Positions 1 through 9,384 of a stretch of DNA of 64,000 nucleotides are shown here, piece after piece. The DNA is from Cytobacillus suaedae (lineage in GTDB: Bacteria > Bacillota > Bacilli > Bacillales > Bacillaceae_L). A program made the translations under genes and the position numbers. The notes beneath the pieces are model-generated. The model worked only from the letters and a program-made list of their open reading frames with translations, did not search any database and was not told the DNA's origin. Each line of letters begins with the position of its first letter. Within the stretch, counting starts at the first letter, position 1. The stretch is taken from the NCBI GenBank assembly GCA_014960805.1, contig CP063163.1, positions 1,568,001-1,632,000 on the forward strand. The letters run 5' to 3'.

Positions 1-1272
<1,272 letters not shown>

Positions 1273-1364
1273 ACAAAATACTTACAAAATGTCTTAGTTA
1301 CGTTATCTAGTTTTGAAGGAACAAATTTCTAGTTGAAATTGTTTCTTTAAATAGTAGAATAAAA

Positions 1365-1481
<117 letters not shown>

Positions 1482-1526
1482 AATGTCCCTTTATTGGGGC
1501 TATTATTTTGCTAAAAACTTTAAATT

Positions 1527-1601
1527 GGCCCATTGGTCAAGCGGTTAAGACACCGCCCTTTCACGGCGGTAACACGGGTTCGAATCCCGTATGGGTCACC
1601 A
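1527..1601 (+). tRNA. tRNA-Glu (TTC)
   Basis: Cloverleaf with acceptor stem GGCCCAT/ATGGGTC, anticodon loop CTTTCAC giving TTC, GGTTCGAATC T-arm and encoded CCA. First of 14 tRNAs downstream of the rrn operon. Confidence 0.97.
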
Positions 1602-1656
1602 ATATCTTTCACGAAGTGAAATTAAGAAACACATAAAAATTAACACTTTCATCATT

Positions 1657-1733
<77 letters not shown>

Positions 1734-1744
1734 TATTTTGTTGT

Positions 1745-1828
1745 GCGGGTGTGGCGGAATTGGCAGACGCGCTAGACTTAGGATCTAGTGTCCATGACGT
1801 GGGGGTTCGAGTCCCTTCACCCGCACCA
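1745..1828 (+). tRNA. tRNA-Leu (TAG)
   Basis: 84-nt type II tRNA with long variable arm; acceptor GCGGGTG/CACCCGC, anticodon loop CTTAGGA giving TAG, encoded CCA. Confidence 0.96.
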
Positions 1829-1853
1829 ATAATATTATAGAAAATCAAAAGTT

Positions 1854-1928
1854 GCGGAAGTAGTTCAGTGGTAGAACACCACCTTGCCAAGGTGGGGGTC
1901 GCGAGTTCGAGCCTCGTCTTCCGCTCCA
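1854..1928 (+). tRNA. tRNA-Gly (GCC)
   Basis: 75-nt cloverleaf; anticodon stem CCACC/GGTGG around loop TTGCCAA giving GCC; encoded CCA. Confidence 0.96.
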
Positions 1929-1951
1929 AAAATAGGCTGCTGTATTTATGT

Positions 1952-2040
1952 GCCGGGGTGGCGGAACTGGCAGACGCACAGGACTTAAAATCCTGCGGTA
2001 GGTGACTACCGTACCGGTTCGATTCCGGTCCTCGGCACCA
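1952..2040 (+). tRNA. tRNA-Leu (TAA)
   Basis: 89-nt type II tRNA; anticodon stem CAGGA/TCCTG around loop CTTAAAA giving TAA; long variable arm 'ggtaggtgactacc'; encoded CCA. Confidence 0.96.
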
Positions 2041-2064
2041 ATAATAACAATCTTTATAATATTT

Positions 2065-2141
<77 letters not shown>

Positions 2142-2152
2142 TTATTTATTCA

Positions 2153-2229
2153 CGGGGAGTAGCTCAGCTTGGTAGAGCACTTGGTTTGGGACCAAGGGGT
2201 CGCAGGTTCGAATCCTGTCTTCCCGACCA
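2153..2229 (+). tRNA. tRNA-Pro (TGG)
   Basis: 77-nt cloverleaf; acceptor CGGGGAG/CTTCCCG, anticodon loop TTTGGGA giving TGG; encoded CCA. Confidence 0.96.
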
Positions 2230-2245
2230 GTTTTAGTATTATTAT

Positions 2246-2318
2246 GGGGCCTTAGCTCAGCTGGGAGAGCGCCTGCCTTGCACGCAGGAGGTCAGCGGTT
2301 CGATCCCGCTAGGCTCCA
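2246..2318 (+). tRNA. tRNA-Ala (TGC), no encoded CCA
   Basis: 73-nt cloverleaf; acceptor GGGGCCT/AGGCTCC followed by discriminator A and then 'tgta', so the 3' CCA is not encoded and must be added by the nucleotidyltransferase. Anticodon loop CTTGCAC gives TGC. It is the only tRNA in this cluster without a genomic CCA. Confidence 0.95.
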
Positions 2319-2326
2319 TGTACAGT

Positions 2327-2419
2327 GGAGGAATACCCAAGTCCGGCTGAAGGGATCGGTCTTGAAAACCGACAGGGGTGTTAAAGCCCGCGGGGGTTCG
2401 AATCCCTCTTCCTCCGCCA
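2327..2419 (+). tRNA. tRNA-Ser (TGA)
   Basis: 93-nt type II tRNA; acceptor GGAGGAA/TTCCTCC, anticodon loop CTTGAAA giving TGA; long variable arm; encoded CCA. Confidence 0.96.
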
Positions 2420-2473
2420 TTATTCTATTGTGGCATTGAATTGAATTGAATTTAATTTAATTTAATTTAATTT

Positions 2474-2550
2474 GGCGGTTGTGGCGAAGTGGTTAACGCA
2501 TCGGATTGTGGTTCCGACATTCGTGGGTTCGATTCCCATCAGTCGCCCCA
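2474..2550 (+). tRNA. tRNA-His (GTG)
   Basis: 77-nt cloverleaf including the extra 5' G(-1) typical of tRNA-His; anticodon stem TCGGA/TCCGA around TTGTGGT giving GTG; encoded CCA. It is preceded by an 'aattgaattgaatttaattt' simple repeat of no evident function. Confidence 0.96.
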
Positions 2551-2615
2551 TTTATTTTAATGTGAATTTAAAGGTACTTATTATCGATGATATTTTGTAC
2601 TGCTAACTCTATCAA

Positions 2616-2690
2616 TGGGCTATAGCCAAGCGGTAAGGCAACGGACTTTGACTCCGTCATGCGTTGGTTCGAATCCAGCTAGCCCAGCCA
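2616..2690 (+). tRNA. tRNA-Gln (TTG)
   Basis: 75-nt cloverleaf; acceptor TGGGCTA/TAGCCCA, anticodon loop CTTTGAC giving TTG; encoded CCA. Confidence 0.96.
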
Positions 2691-2727
2691 TTACTTTTTA
2701 AGTGTATCAATAATTTATTTACTATAT

Positions 2728-2801
2728 GCGGGTGTAGTTTAATGGTAAAACCTCAGCCTTCCAAGCTGATGTCGTGAGTTCGATTCTCATCACCCGCTCC
2801 A
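2728..2801 (+). tRNA. tRNA-Gly (TCC)
   Basis: 74-nt cloverleaf; acceptor GCGGGTG/CACCCGC, anticodon loop CTTCCAA giving TCC; encoded CCA. Confidence 0.96.
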
Positions 2802-2814
2802 TTTGTTTTACAAT

Positions 2815-2891
<77 letters not shown>

Positions 2892-2912
2892 TTTTTTACT
2901 CAATCGTAAATT

Positions 2913-3003
2913 GGGGAAGTACTCAAGAGGCTGAAGAGGCGCCCCTGCTAAGGGTGTAGGTCGTGTAAGCGGCGCGAGGGTTCAAATCCCTCCTTCTCCG
3001 CCA
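2913..3003 (+). tRNA. tRNA-Ser (GCT)
   Basis: 91-nt type II tRNA; acceptor GGGGAAG/CTTCTCC, anticodon loop CTGCTAA giving GCT; encoded CCA. Last tRNA of the cluster. Confidence 0.96.
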
Positions 3004-3214
3004 GTCTATTTACATAGAATTTCGTTTAAAACCATAATTATAAGATCTTATATTTACTCATGGACATTCAAATAGGGTGACTGGTGTAATATAGGATCTT
3101 TTTTATTTCCTCTTAAATTACTACATGTTGGTGCTTCACGGGATATTTCTATATAAATTGACGAAGCTAAGGGGACATCATTTCTATTTTTTATGTCTGT
3201 TTGGAGGAGTTTTT

Positions 3215-3505
3215 ATGAATAAAAATATATATACTTTTGTAAGTGAAACAATTGAAAATACAACCGGGTTTGACCCTCAAAGTAGAGAATGTATTCGAGA
3301 ATTAATAAGAAAGGCAATTGATTTTTATAACTTACATTCTTACGAAGAAATAGACAATACTGAATTTGGTCTGATACATACTATCCATATTGATTCAATG
3401 ATTGAAGAGAACCTTCTATCTAAAGTTGTGGAGCATTCAATGAACTCTGAACATGATATTGATATTGAGGATCTTTATAATGGGAAGGTTTATCGGCATT
3501 ATTAA
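3215..3505 (+). CDS. Hypothetical protein, 96 aa
   Basis: I do not recognise this acidic soluble protein (begins MNKNIYTFVSETIENTTG). The ATG at 3215 is chosen because TTGGAGGAG sits just upstream; an in-frame upstream extension to 3125 would encode a Leu/Phe-rich leader without a ribosome binding site. There is no signal peptide or membrane segment. It stands alone after the tRNA cluster, with a palindrome TAAGATCTTA near 3042 in the upstream gap. Confidence 0.7.
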   Translation: MNKNIYTFVSETIENTTGFDPQSRECIRELIRKAIDFYNLHSYEEIDNTEFGLIHTIHIDSMIEENLLSKVVEHSMNSEHDIDIEDLYNGKVYRHY

Positions 3506-3639
3506 TTTATTACATATATATTTTGTTACTCTGACATTAACCTCAATGGGGTTAATGTTTTTTTTTGACGATGAAACTTATAATACCTCTCCTACGTATA
3601 ATAGCAATAAAGTTGTTGAGTAAGGAAGGAGACTTCTTG

Positions 3640-3837
3640 ATGATGGCATTAGGAATATTTTTATTAGTATTAGGATTGATAATGCTTATTTGGCCAACAG
3701 GATTATGGCTCTTAACAGAAAGTTGGAAAACGAATGACGGTGATGGACCTTCGAGATTATATAAATGGTCCACACGCTTTGGTGGAATTTTATGTACTCT
3801 TATAGGCATTGCAAACATTATAGTTCTCTTTCTTTGA
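3640..3837 (+). CDS. Small two-helix membrane protein, DUF6199-like
   Basis: 65 aa with two hydrophobic helices (about residues 1-22 and 45-65) joined by a polar loop containing 'SESWKT' and 'STRFGG'-like motifs (here TESWKTNDGDGPSRLY and STRFGG). That pattern recalls the DUF6199 family of small Bacillus membrane proteins; this is a motif-level guess. AAGGAGA lies 7 nt before the ATG at 3640; TTG 3637 or ATG 3643 are alternatives. Function unknown. Confidence 0.6.
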   Translation: MMALGIFLLVLGLIMLIWPTGLWLLTESWKTNDGDGPSRLYKWSTRFGGILCTLIGIANIIVLFL

Positions 3838-4024
3838 TAAGTATTTTACCACTTAAAGAGCAAACGAATTTGCTCTATTTTTTATTGAATTATCATGGAG
3901 GTTACTGCCTACGGGGCTATACATATTTACATCTACTAATAAGAATACTAAAGAAACCATTTGTATATGCAATTGATATTTAATTATCATGAACGTTTAG
4001 GCTGAAGAAAGGAAACTCCACTTA

Positions 4025-4861
4025 ATGAAGAATCGGATTCCCTTTATACTATTAGCAATCATACATACACTTTTGCTGGTGTTTACTATATATCGTAAGG
4101 GCAAAAAAACGTTCCCTTTGCTAATGATTAGTATCGGGATAACCTATGTTTTTGAGTATGTTGTTTTAAATGTCTTTAAAATGTATTGGTACTACCCTAA
4201 AGTTTTCAGAAATAATTGGATTGATTCTGTATTTGGTGCTTTTATGTCTCAGTCGCTGTTTGTGCCAATAGCTGGGACGCTATTAACTTTGTTTAGCAAA
4301 GGCTGGAAATGGCGAATAGGAGTTTCCTTTTTTTATGCATTGGTTGAACGTGTCTTTATTCATTTAGGTGTGTATAAGAATAGATATTGGAGTACATTTT
4401 ACACAGTCACTGCGATGCCGCTCTATTTTTATGTTCTTTCAAAATGGTGGGAGGGTGTCCAAAAAGGGAATAAAGTGTATATCTATATTTCCGTCTTATT
4501 TTTTTACTGGGTGAATTATACCAATGTTCTTTTTTTTAGTTTAGCTCTATTTAATAAGTACAGGTTCAGAATAGGTTTTATAGAAGGAAAATATTGGGAG
4601 CATTTTATTCTTGTTCCGATTTATACACTCATTTCAGGGTTCATTGGGGCAATGACAACAGTGCATTTAAGACGAAAGTCAAAGTTGGTTGGAATGGCAG
4701 TCCATCATTTAATCGATCGGCTTTTGTTTGGATATAAAATTATTCATCCGTCTAATTCGAGAAGTTTATATGCACTTATACCAATTCATATAACAATGTT
4801 ACTAGTTGGTGAGTATTATTACAGTTTGATTAGGAAGGTAAGTAAATCAACTGTAAATTGA
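4025..4861 (+). CDS. Multi-pass membrane protein, paralogue of 30865-31707
   Basis: 278 aa with about seven hydrophobic segments and no enzyme motif I recognise. Its clearest relative is the protein at 30865-31707: they share the order 'FEYVV...YPK.F...D...GA..SQ.(L/F)FVP', then 'WK(W/V)..(G)..F..L.E..FIH.G..KN.(Y/W)W' and a similar C-terminal third. The middle 'WK' and 'FAL.E' pattern loosely resembles the CBO0543-type membrane family seen at 43060, but this is tentative. AAGGAAA lies upstream of the ATG. Role unknown. Confidence 0.65.
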   Translation: MKNRIPFILLAIIHTLLLVFTIYRKGKKTFPLLMISIGITYVFEYVVLNVFKMYWYYPKVFRNNWIDSVFGAFMSQSLFVPIAGTLLTLFSKGWKWRIGVSFFYALVERVFIHLGVYKNRYWSTFYTVTAMPLYFYVLSKWWEGVQKGNKVYIYISVLFFYWVNYTNVLFFSLALFNKYRFRIGFIEGKYWEHFILVPIYTLISGFIGAMTTVHLRRKSKLVGMAVHHLIDRLLFGYKIIHPSNSRSLYALIPIHITMLLVGEYYYSLIRKVSKSTVN

Positions 4862-5003
4862 TTCGGAAGAAAGCATATGGACGTCTATTCCTTGTGATGA
4901 CTTAGTAGAGCTATTATTGGGGGATATTACATCTAATATAAATGATTCATATCGGTAAAATATAAACTGAACACCTACTACCGTTAAGGGGGAGTTTCAT
5001 CTA

Positions 5004-5888
5004 ATGTTTTACCATGTGAAAGAATTACAATATGATGCAAAACCAAGTCAGCCAGACCCAGTTTATGCAAAAAAGTTACAAGAAATATTGGGTGGGCAAT
5101 ATGGTGAAATGTCTGTTATGATGCAATACCTTTTTCAGGGGTGGAATTGCCGTGCAGAAAGTAAATATCGTGACATGTTATTAGACATCGCTACAGAAGA
5201 AATTGCTCACGTAGAGATGATTGCAACTATGATTGCTCAATTATTGGATGGTGCACCTGCCCATGACCAAGAACAAGGAGCAAAAGACCCAGCTGTCCAA
5301 GCCGTTCTTGGTGGGATGAATCCTCAGCATGCAATCGTAAATGGACTAGGAGCACAACCTAATGACAGTGTTGGTTTCCCTTGGACTGCACGATATACGA
5401 TAGCAAGTGGAAACTTATTAGCTGATTTTAGAGCAAATCTAAATGCTGAGTCTCAAGGAAGACTTCAAGTGGTTAGACTTTATGAAATGACTACAGACCC
5501 TGGGGTTAGAGATATGCTCTCTTTCTTAATTGCTCGAGATACGATGCATCAAAATCAATGGATGGCAGCAATTGAAGAGTTAGAGCAAACGCAGGGTGCT
5601 ATTGTACCAAGTACGTTCAATCAAGAATATGAAAAGCAAGAAGTTTCTTATTCCTTCATGAATTATTCACAAGGTGAAGAGAGTAGCACAGGAAGATGGG
5701 CAAATGGGCCAACTTATGATGGTCAGGCTAACTTTGAATACATTCAAAATCCAAAAGCTATGGGACAAAAGCCGGAATTAAAACCGGGTCCTAAATATAT
5801 TCATGGAACACCACCTTTAGATTTGAGGCTAATGCAGGGGGCAGGTAAGATGGAACCTGCTTATAATAACAATCAGCCTCTACAGTAA
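5004..5888 (+). CDS. Manganese catalase
   Basis: 294-aa dimanganese catalase that disproportionates hydrogen peroxide to water and oxygen in the cytoplasm. All metal ligands of the family are visible in a four-helix-bundle setting: Glu35 (GEMSVMMQ), Glu65 and His68 (EEIAH), Glu148 (NAESQGR) and His181 (TMHQ), matching the spacing of characterised Mn catalases. Length is typical of the YdbD-type enzymes of Bacillus, which are longer than the spore-coat CotJC form. GGGGGAG precedes the ATG. Single-gene unit closed by a strong hairpin terminator at 5901-5950. Confidence 0.93.
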   Translation: MFYHVKELQYDAKPSQPDPVYAKKLQEILGGQYGEMSVMMQYLFQGWNCRAESKYRDMLLDIATEEIAHVEMIATMIAQLLDGAPAHDQEQGAKDPAVQAVLGGMNPQHAIVNGLGAQPNDSVGFPWTARYTIASGNLLADFRANLNAESQGRLQVVRLYEMTTDPGVRDMLSFLIARDTMHQNQWMAAIEELEQTQGAIVPSTFNQEYEKQEVSYSFMNYSQGEESSTGRWANGPTYDGQANFEYIQNPKAMGQKPELKPGPKYIHGTPPLDLRLMQGAGKMEPAYNNNQPLQ

Positions 5889-5900
5889 AAGAATATAAGT

Positions 5901-5950
5901 AAAAGGGATAGTTGTAACAGATTGAATTTCTGTTATCCTATCCCTTTTAT
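5901..5950. terminator. Bidirectional terminator after Mn catalase
   Basis: AAAAGGGATA pairs with TATCCCTTTT, continued by TAACAG/CTGTTA around an AT-rich loop. T-runs on both sides let it serve the catalase (+) and the convergent small gene at 5956 (-). Confidence 0.8.
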
Positions 5951-5955
5951 GATGT

Positions 5956-6120
5956 TTAGCTTACCTTTTTAAAGTTAGTGTTAATAGCTACATTTTTAAA
6001 TTTAGAGTGAAACTCTGCTAATTCTTGCTCATCTGATTGTTTAACTCCATTCATAATAAACATCGTTGCAGATAAACAAAGTAAAAAAAGGCTAATTGTA
6101 ATAATCCAAGCTAAAACCAT
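5956..6120 (-). CDS. Small single-span membrane protein behind an Fnr box
   Basis: 54-aa protein MVLAWIITISLFLLCLSATM..., with one N-terminal transmembrane helix (about residues 3-24) and a polar C-terminal tail. AAAAGGGGG lies 9 nt before the ATG. A perfect Fnr-type palindrome sits about 70 bp upstream (6184-6199), so expression under oxygen limitation is inferred. I do not recognise the family; small membrane subunits or stabilisers of respiratory complexes have this size, but nothing here proves that. Confidence 0.65.
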   Translation of the reverse strand: MVLAWIITISLFLLCLSATMFIMNGVKQSDEQELAEFHSKFKNVAINTNFKKVS

Positions 6121-6183
6121 GTTGTTATTCCCCCTTTTAAATGGTAACTTAGCCTTAGCTTACTAGATTTTAAATATATTTTA

Positions 6184-6199
6184 TGTGACAAAAATCACA
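6184..6199. promoter_or_regulatory. Fnr/Crp-type operator
   Basis: TGTGACAAAAATCACA is a perfect match to the Bacillus Fnr consensus TGTGA-N6-TCACA. Relative to the minus-strand gene at 5956-6120 its centre is 71 bp upstream of the ATG, compatible with an activator site at -41.5 and a TSS near 6150; the matching -10 position (6157-6162, TAAGCT on the minus strand) is weak. Confidence 0.65.
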
Positions 6200-6235
6200 A
6201 GAAAATAAGGTTTGTATGTTAATTACATAAAAAAA

Positions 6236-6279
6236 TATGCCTGTGCATTGGGGTCTTTTTGATCAATGCTACAGGCATA
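6236..6279 (-). terminator. Terminator of 6365-6505
   Basis: TATGCCTGT...GCATTG pairs with CAATGC...ACAGGCATA (one bulge/mismatch). On the minus strand it is followed by a TTTTTTT run, so it terminates the small minus-strand gene upstream of it. Confidence 0.7.
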
Positions 6280-6364
6280 CCTATATAAGGGAGTGAAAGT
6301 AAGCTGTGTAATATGGGATATAAGATGCATCTATTTTCTAGATAATAAACCACTCTTAAAACTA

Positions 6365-6505
6365 TTAAATTTGTTCTTTTTCGATATTCTCATTTAAATA
6401 CAAATTTTTAATTCCCTCTTCTTTATTAGGTAAATCCAGACGTGGAGTAGGATTAGTTGCATATGGTGGTAAATTCTCTTTATTAGTATTTTTATTATTT
6501 TTCAT
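6365..6505 (-). CDS. Small hydrophilic hypothetical protein, 46 aa
   Basis: Encodes MKNNKNTNKENLPPYATNPT..., a Pro/Asn-rich hydrophilic peptide with no membrane segment. A canonical GGAGG lies 6 nt before the ATG and a terminator follows, so it is probably a real gene. The composition is like many small Bacillus proteins of unknown function; no family recognised. Confidence 0.6.
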   Translation of the reverse strand: MKNNKNTNKENLPPYATNPTPRLDLPNKEEGIKNLYLNENIEKEQI

Positions 6506-6655
6506 TAATTGCCTCCTAATGTTAAGTTGTATTTTTTTCTACATGCTATATATTAAAATGTGATAGATTTGACAGTATTATACATTGAACTGAACGTACT
6601 CTATGTTAATTTAGCAAATAGTAATTAACCAGTTTTTTTATTGAGGAGAGGAAAA

Positions 6656-6742
6656 ATGGAATTACAAAAGTTAGCTTTTGATATAGCCAAGATTTATAAT
6701 CATAATCCAAATGTTGAGGCTATTCTATTAGGTGGACTATAA
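6656..6742 (+). pseudogene. 5' remnant of a nucleotidyltransferase gene
   Basis: A good ribosome binding site (GAGGAGAGG) and ATG open 28 codons reading MELQKLAFDIAKIYN..VEAILLGG before a stop. The ending 'VEAILLGG' is how the GSxSRG catalytic motif of minimal nucleotidyltransferase-fold proteins begins (normally VEAILLGGSVSR...), so this looks like the N-terminus of such a protein whose remainder has been lost. The next gene (6772) starts 29 bp later. Confidence 0.5.
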
Positions 6743-6771
6743 TGCCTCAACAAGAAGGATAGGAGACCAAC

Positions 6772-7326
6772 ATGAAAATCAATCAATCAGAATACACAGT
6801 AAAAGGGCTACATTTTGTAATACGTTCAGCAAAAGATTCAGATGCAGAACAGTTATCAGAGGTAAGGTTACAAATTGATGGTGAAACGGAAAATATGGAC
6901 CGAGAAAAGGGAGAGGCATATATAGATGAAGGTGGTTTTAAAGGAATTATAAAAGTAGATACAGACCATTTACATAATTTATTCTTAGTAGCTGAAGTGG
7001 ATGGTAGAATTGTAGGTTTTTCTAGGTGTGATGGAGATACTTTGAAAAGAACATCCCACAAAGTTGAATTTGGCGTTTGTGTGTTAAAGGAATTTTGGGG
7101 ACATGGAATTGGTAAAAGCCTCTTAAAGGAATCTATATGCTGGGCGGACTATAATGGATTAAAGAAAATAACTCTGAACGTACTTGAAACAAATGAGAAA
7201 GCAATCAAACTTTATGAAAAATATGGTTTTGAAATAGAAGGGGTATTAAGGAGAGATAAGCTTTTATCTGATGGCAACTATTATAATACGATTATAATGG
7301 GAAGAATTCATGCTTCGATTAAGTAG
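6772..7326 (+). CDS. GNAT family N-acetyltransferase
   Basis: 184-aa GNAT-fold protein expected to transfer acetyl from acetyl-CoA to an amine. The acetyl-CoA pyrophosphate loop is at about residues 107-117 (FWGHGIGKSLL), followed by the motif B strand 'ITLNVLETNEKAIKLYEKYGFE'-type region that is characteristic of RimI/RimJ-like members. AGGAGACC precedes the ATG. It follows the nucleotidyltransferase remnant at 6656 and ends at a hairpin terminator. Substrate unknown. Confidence 0.88.
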   Translation: MKINQSEYTVKGLHFVIRSAKDSDAEQLSEVRLQIDGETENMDREKGEAYIDEGGFKGIIKVDTDHLHNLFLVAEVDGRIVGFSRCDGDTLKRTSHKVEFGVCVLKEFWGHGIGKSLLKESICWADYNGLKKITLNVLETNEKAIKLYEKYGFEIEGVLRRDKLLSDGNYYNTIIMGRIHASIK

Positions 7327-7387
7327 AATGTACCAATTATTAAAAACAGAGAAAGTTAAAGAATTAACAGATTATGACTATTTAGAT

Positions 7388-7420
7388 ACCATTAGTTACT
7401 TAGCTAATGGTTTTTTTATT
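7388..7420 (+). terminator. Terminator after GNAT gene
   Basis: ACCATTAG...CTAATGGT hairpin followed by TTTTTTTATT. Confidence 0.75.
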
Positions 7421-7427
7421 TATAAAT

Positions 7428-7645
7428 GGCCCTTTTCTCAAAGAATGTTGTTTTTACATTGAAAATTGACCGTTCCTTTGCGCTGCAGGCACTTGCTTTC
7501 CGCGGGGAGGAATGCGAGCCTCCTCGGCGTTATACGCCTGTGGGGTCTCGCACTTTCCTCTACTTCCCGCAGGAGTCAAGTGCCTTCCGCTCCAATCCAC
7601 TCTTGTTATATACAGTTAAAAGCAACAAACTTTATTAAAAGAACC
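7428..7645. mobile_element. MITE-like element, copy A
   Basis: 218-bp non-coding element. Ends are imperfect inverted repeats: left GGCCCTTTTCTCAAAG..TGTTG, right (reverse complement) GGTTCTTTTAATAAAG..TGTTG. It is flanked by near-identical 8-mers TTATAAAT (7420-7427) and TTATAAAA (7646-7653), consistent with a target duplication. The interior is a large imperfect palindrome with arms GGCACTTGCTTTCCGCGGGG and ...GCAGGAGTCAAGTGCC. Copy C (59985-60159) shares both ends in opposite orientation; core-only copy B is at 56315-56500. Ends resemble those of ISL3-family elements (inference). ORFs inside are spurious. Confidence 0.65.
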
Positions 7646-7654
7646 TTATAAAAA

Positions 7655-7677
7655 GATACCCATAAAAAATGGGTATC
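7655..7677 (-). terminator. Terminator of 7692-7985
   Basis: Perfect hairpin GATACCCAT/ATGGGTATC; on the minus strand it is followed by TTTTTAT. Confidence 0.75.
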
Positions 7678-7691
7678 CCTAAAAAACTAAT

Positions 7692-7985
7692 CTATTCGAT
7701 ATTATTTTGTCTACGTTTTGGAGTTAATTCTTTTGAAAACTCAGTAAGTGCAGCTAGGTTAAAATTTGGCATAGATCCTTTTTGACCAAGGTTCATATTA
7801 TTGGTCATATTTTTAACTGAATCCATCATATTTCGATTCTTACTTAAACTAACCAAAGCAGCACCGATGCCCATACCGATGATTGAACCCCAGAGCCATC
7901 CTTTAGAATCTTTTTTTCGTCCAAACATACTTAAGAGATCTTGGTTTTTCATTAAATTCATAAGAATACTGATAATGTTGTTCAT
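7692..7985 (-). CDS. Hypothetical protein with glycine-rich membrane helix
   Basis: 97 aa (MNNIISILMNLMKNQ...). Residues about 30-47 (GWLWGSIIGMGIGAALVS) form one Gly-rich transmembrane or amphipathic segment, followed by an Asn/Met-rich region and a basic tail. The ATG at 7985 is preferred over an upstream start at 8030 because AAAGGTG lies just before it. Architecture recalls small glycine-zipper envelope proteins of Bacillus; no family assigned. Confidence 0.65.
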   Translation of the reverse strand: MNNIISILMNLMKNQDLLSMFGRKKDSKGWLWGSIIGMGIGAALVSLSKNRNMMDSVKNMTNNMNLGQKGSMPNFNLAALTEFSKELTPKRRQNNIE

Positions 7986-8231
7986 ACTACTCACACCTTT
8001 AAACAAATTTTGAAAGCTTCTGCTCCTCATGTATTACTGTTTACTTAAAGTGAATGAAGTATGAATGAAAGTTTATGGTATGGGATTATATCGTCATATT
8101 CGACAAATTTCTACAATCATTTCCTGAGAAATAGAACATACGTGCCATTCCATAATATACATGGAATAAAACAATATGCTCCAACGGAAGATATTATTGA
8201 TGGGAAAAACTTAGCAAAGGAGCAAATTGCG

Positions 8232-9290
8232 ATGGTAAAATCACATAGTAAAAGACTGCAATGCGCAATTATTACCTGTTTAATCCTTGTATTTTCCATA
8301 AGTGGGCCTATTGGGGTACATGCACAGTATAAAAATGTACCAACTAGCGGTGTGGCCATTAATGGTAAGATAGTAAATGGAATTAATCCAATATTAATTG
8401 GTAGCACCTACTATCTTCCGTTGGTTCCTTTATCGAAAATTCTTGGTTATAACAATATCCAATTTAATCAGAGTACATTAACTTATCAAATAACAGATGG
8501 TTCGACTACGATACGAACAACAATGGGTGGAACAAGAGCAAAGAAAAGTAATGAGTACATTAACATTGATGCGCCAAGATGGATCAATAACACTGCCTAT
8601 GTAACGCTACATGCGGGTAGTTCATTGTTTAATGTTTATATTTCCTTTGAACCAACTAATGGATCATTTCAGATTCAAAAGCCAGCTCAATTATATATTG
8701 TTCAAACTGGAGATTCATTATGGACCATTGCGAGAGCACATCATACAACGGTAAGTGCTTTAAAAGCCGCGAATAACCTAAAATCAAATGTAATTTACAA
8801 TGATCAGGTTTTAAAAATCCCTCCAAGAGAGAAAACGAAAGAACTTGAGCCAATTCGTGAAAAAGAACCTGTTAAGATTAGTGAGGGTCCTACACTACAA
8901 CAAAAAAGACAAAACATTATTACTGAGGCTAGAAAGTACCTTGGTGCCGGGTATAAATTCGGAGCTACATTAGCTGAAGCGCCAAGACTTTTTGATTGCT
9001 CATCTTACACTCAGTTAGTTTTTAGAAATAACGGTATTTCAATCCCTAGAGTATCTAGGGACCAAGCAAGTATAGGAACGTATGTGAAGGAGCTTCAAGA
9101 AGGGGATTTGTTGTTCTTTACAGATAGTAGCTTATATTCTGATGGAAGAATTGGACATGTTGGAATTTACATGGCTGATGGAGGTATGATTCATGCTTCT
9201 TCTTCAAAAGGAGTTATTATCACACCAAATGTGTTAGCTAACCCTTATTGGGGTAAAAATTATTTATTCGCAAAAAGAGTCATTCAATAG
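8232..9290 (+). CDS. Secreted LysM-NlpC/P60 cell-wall hydrolase
   Basis: 352 aa. Order of parts: signal peptide (about 1-32, cleavage after GVHAQ), a copper-amine-oxidase-N-like stalk domain (about 38-145), one LysM peptidoglycan-binding domain (155-197, YIVQTGDSLWTIA), a charged linker, and a C-terminal NlpC/P60 domain with catalytic Cys256 (FDCSSY), His309 (GHVGIY) and His321. Such enzymes usually cut D-Glu to meso-Dap bonds in peptide stems. Start 8232 is chosen because AAAGGAGC precedes it and it opens a clean signal peptide; the frame is open back to 8061 but encodes non-signal-like sequence. Confidence 0.88.
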   Translation: MVKSHSKRLQCAIITCLILVFSISGPIGVHAQYKNVPTSGVAINGKIVNGINPILIGSTYYLPLVPLSKILGYNNIQFNQSTLTYQITDGSTTIRTTMGGTRAKKSNEYINIDAPRWINNTAYVTLHAGSSLFNVYISFEPTNGSFQIQKPAQLYIVQTGDSLWTIARAHHTTVSALKAANNLKSNVIYNDQVLKIPPREKTKELEPIREKEPVKISEGPTLQQKRQNIITEARKYLGAGYKFGATLAEAPRLFDCSSYTQLVFRNNGISIPRVSRDQASIGTYVKELQEGDLLFFTDSSLYSDGRIGHVGIYMADGGMIHASSSKGVIITPNVLANPYWGKNYLFAKRVIQ

Positions 9291-9298
9291 TTAATGAA

Positions 9299-9328
9299 AG
9301 CCGCTTATTTTAAGCGGTTTTCTTTTTT
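9299..9328 (+). terminator. Terminator after NlpC/P60 gene
   Basis: AGCCGCTTA/TAAGCGGTTT hairpin followed by TCTTTTTT. Confidence 0.8.
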
Positions 9329-9384
9329 GATTTTTTAAGCAATAAGTTATACTAAAGAAAAGGAATTAGAGGGAGATGTACCTG

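Noticed and set aside
3004..3214. Attachment site or integrated element next to the tRNA-Ser gene
   Set aside because: No duplicated tRNA 3' end, integrase or composition shift is visible after the cluster.
7426..7651. Two overlapping plus-strand ORFs in the repeat element
   Set aside because: They are translations of MITE-like copy A; the same artefact appears on the opposite strand at copy B (56158-56518).
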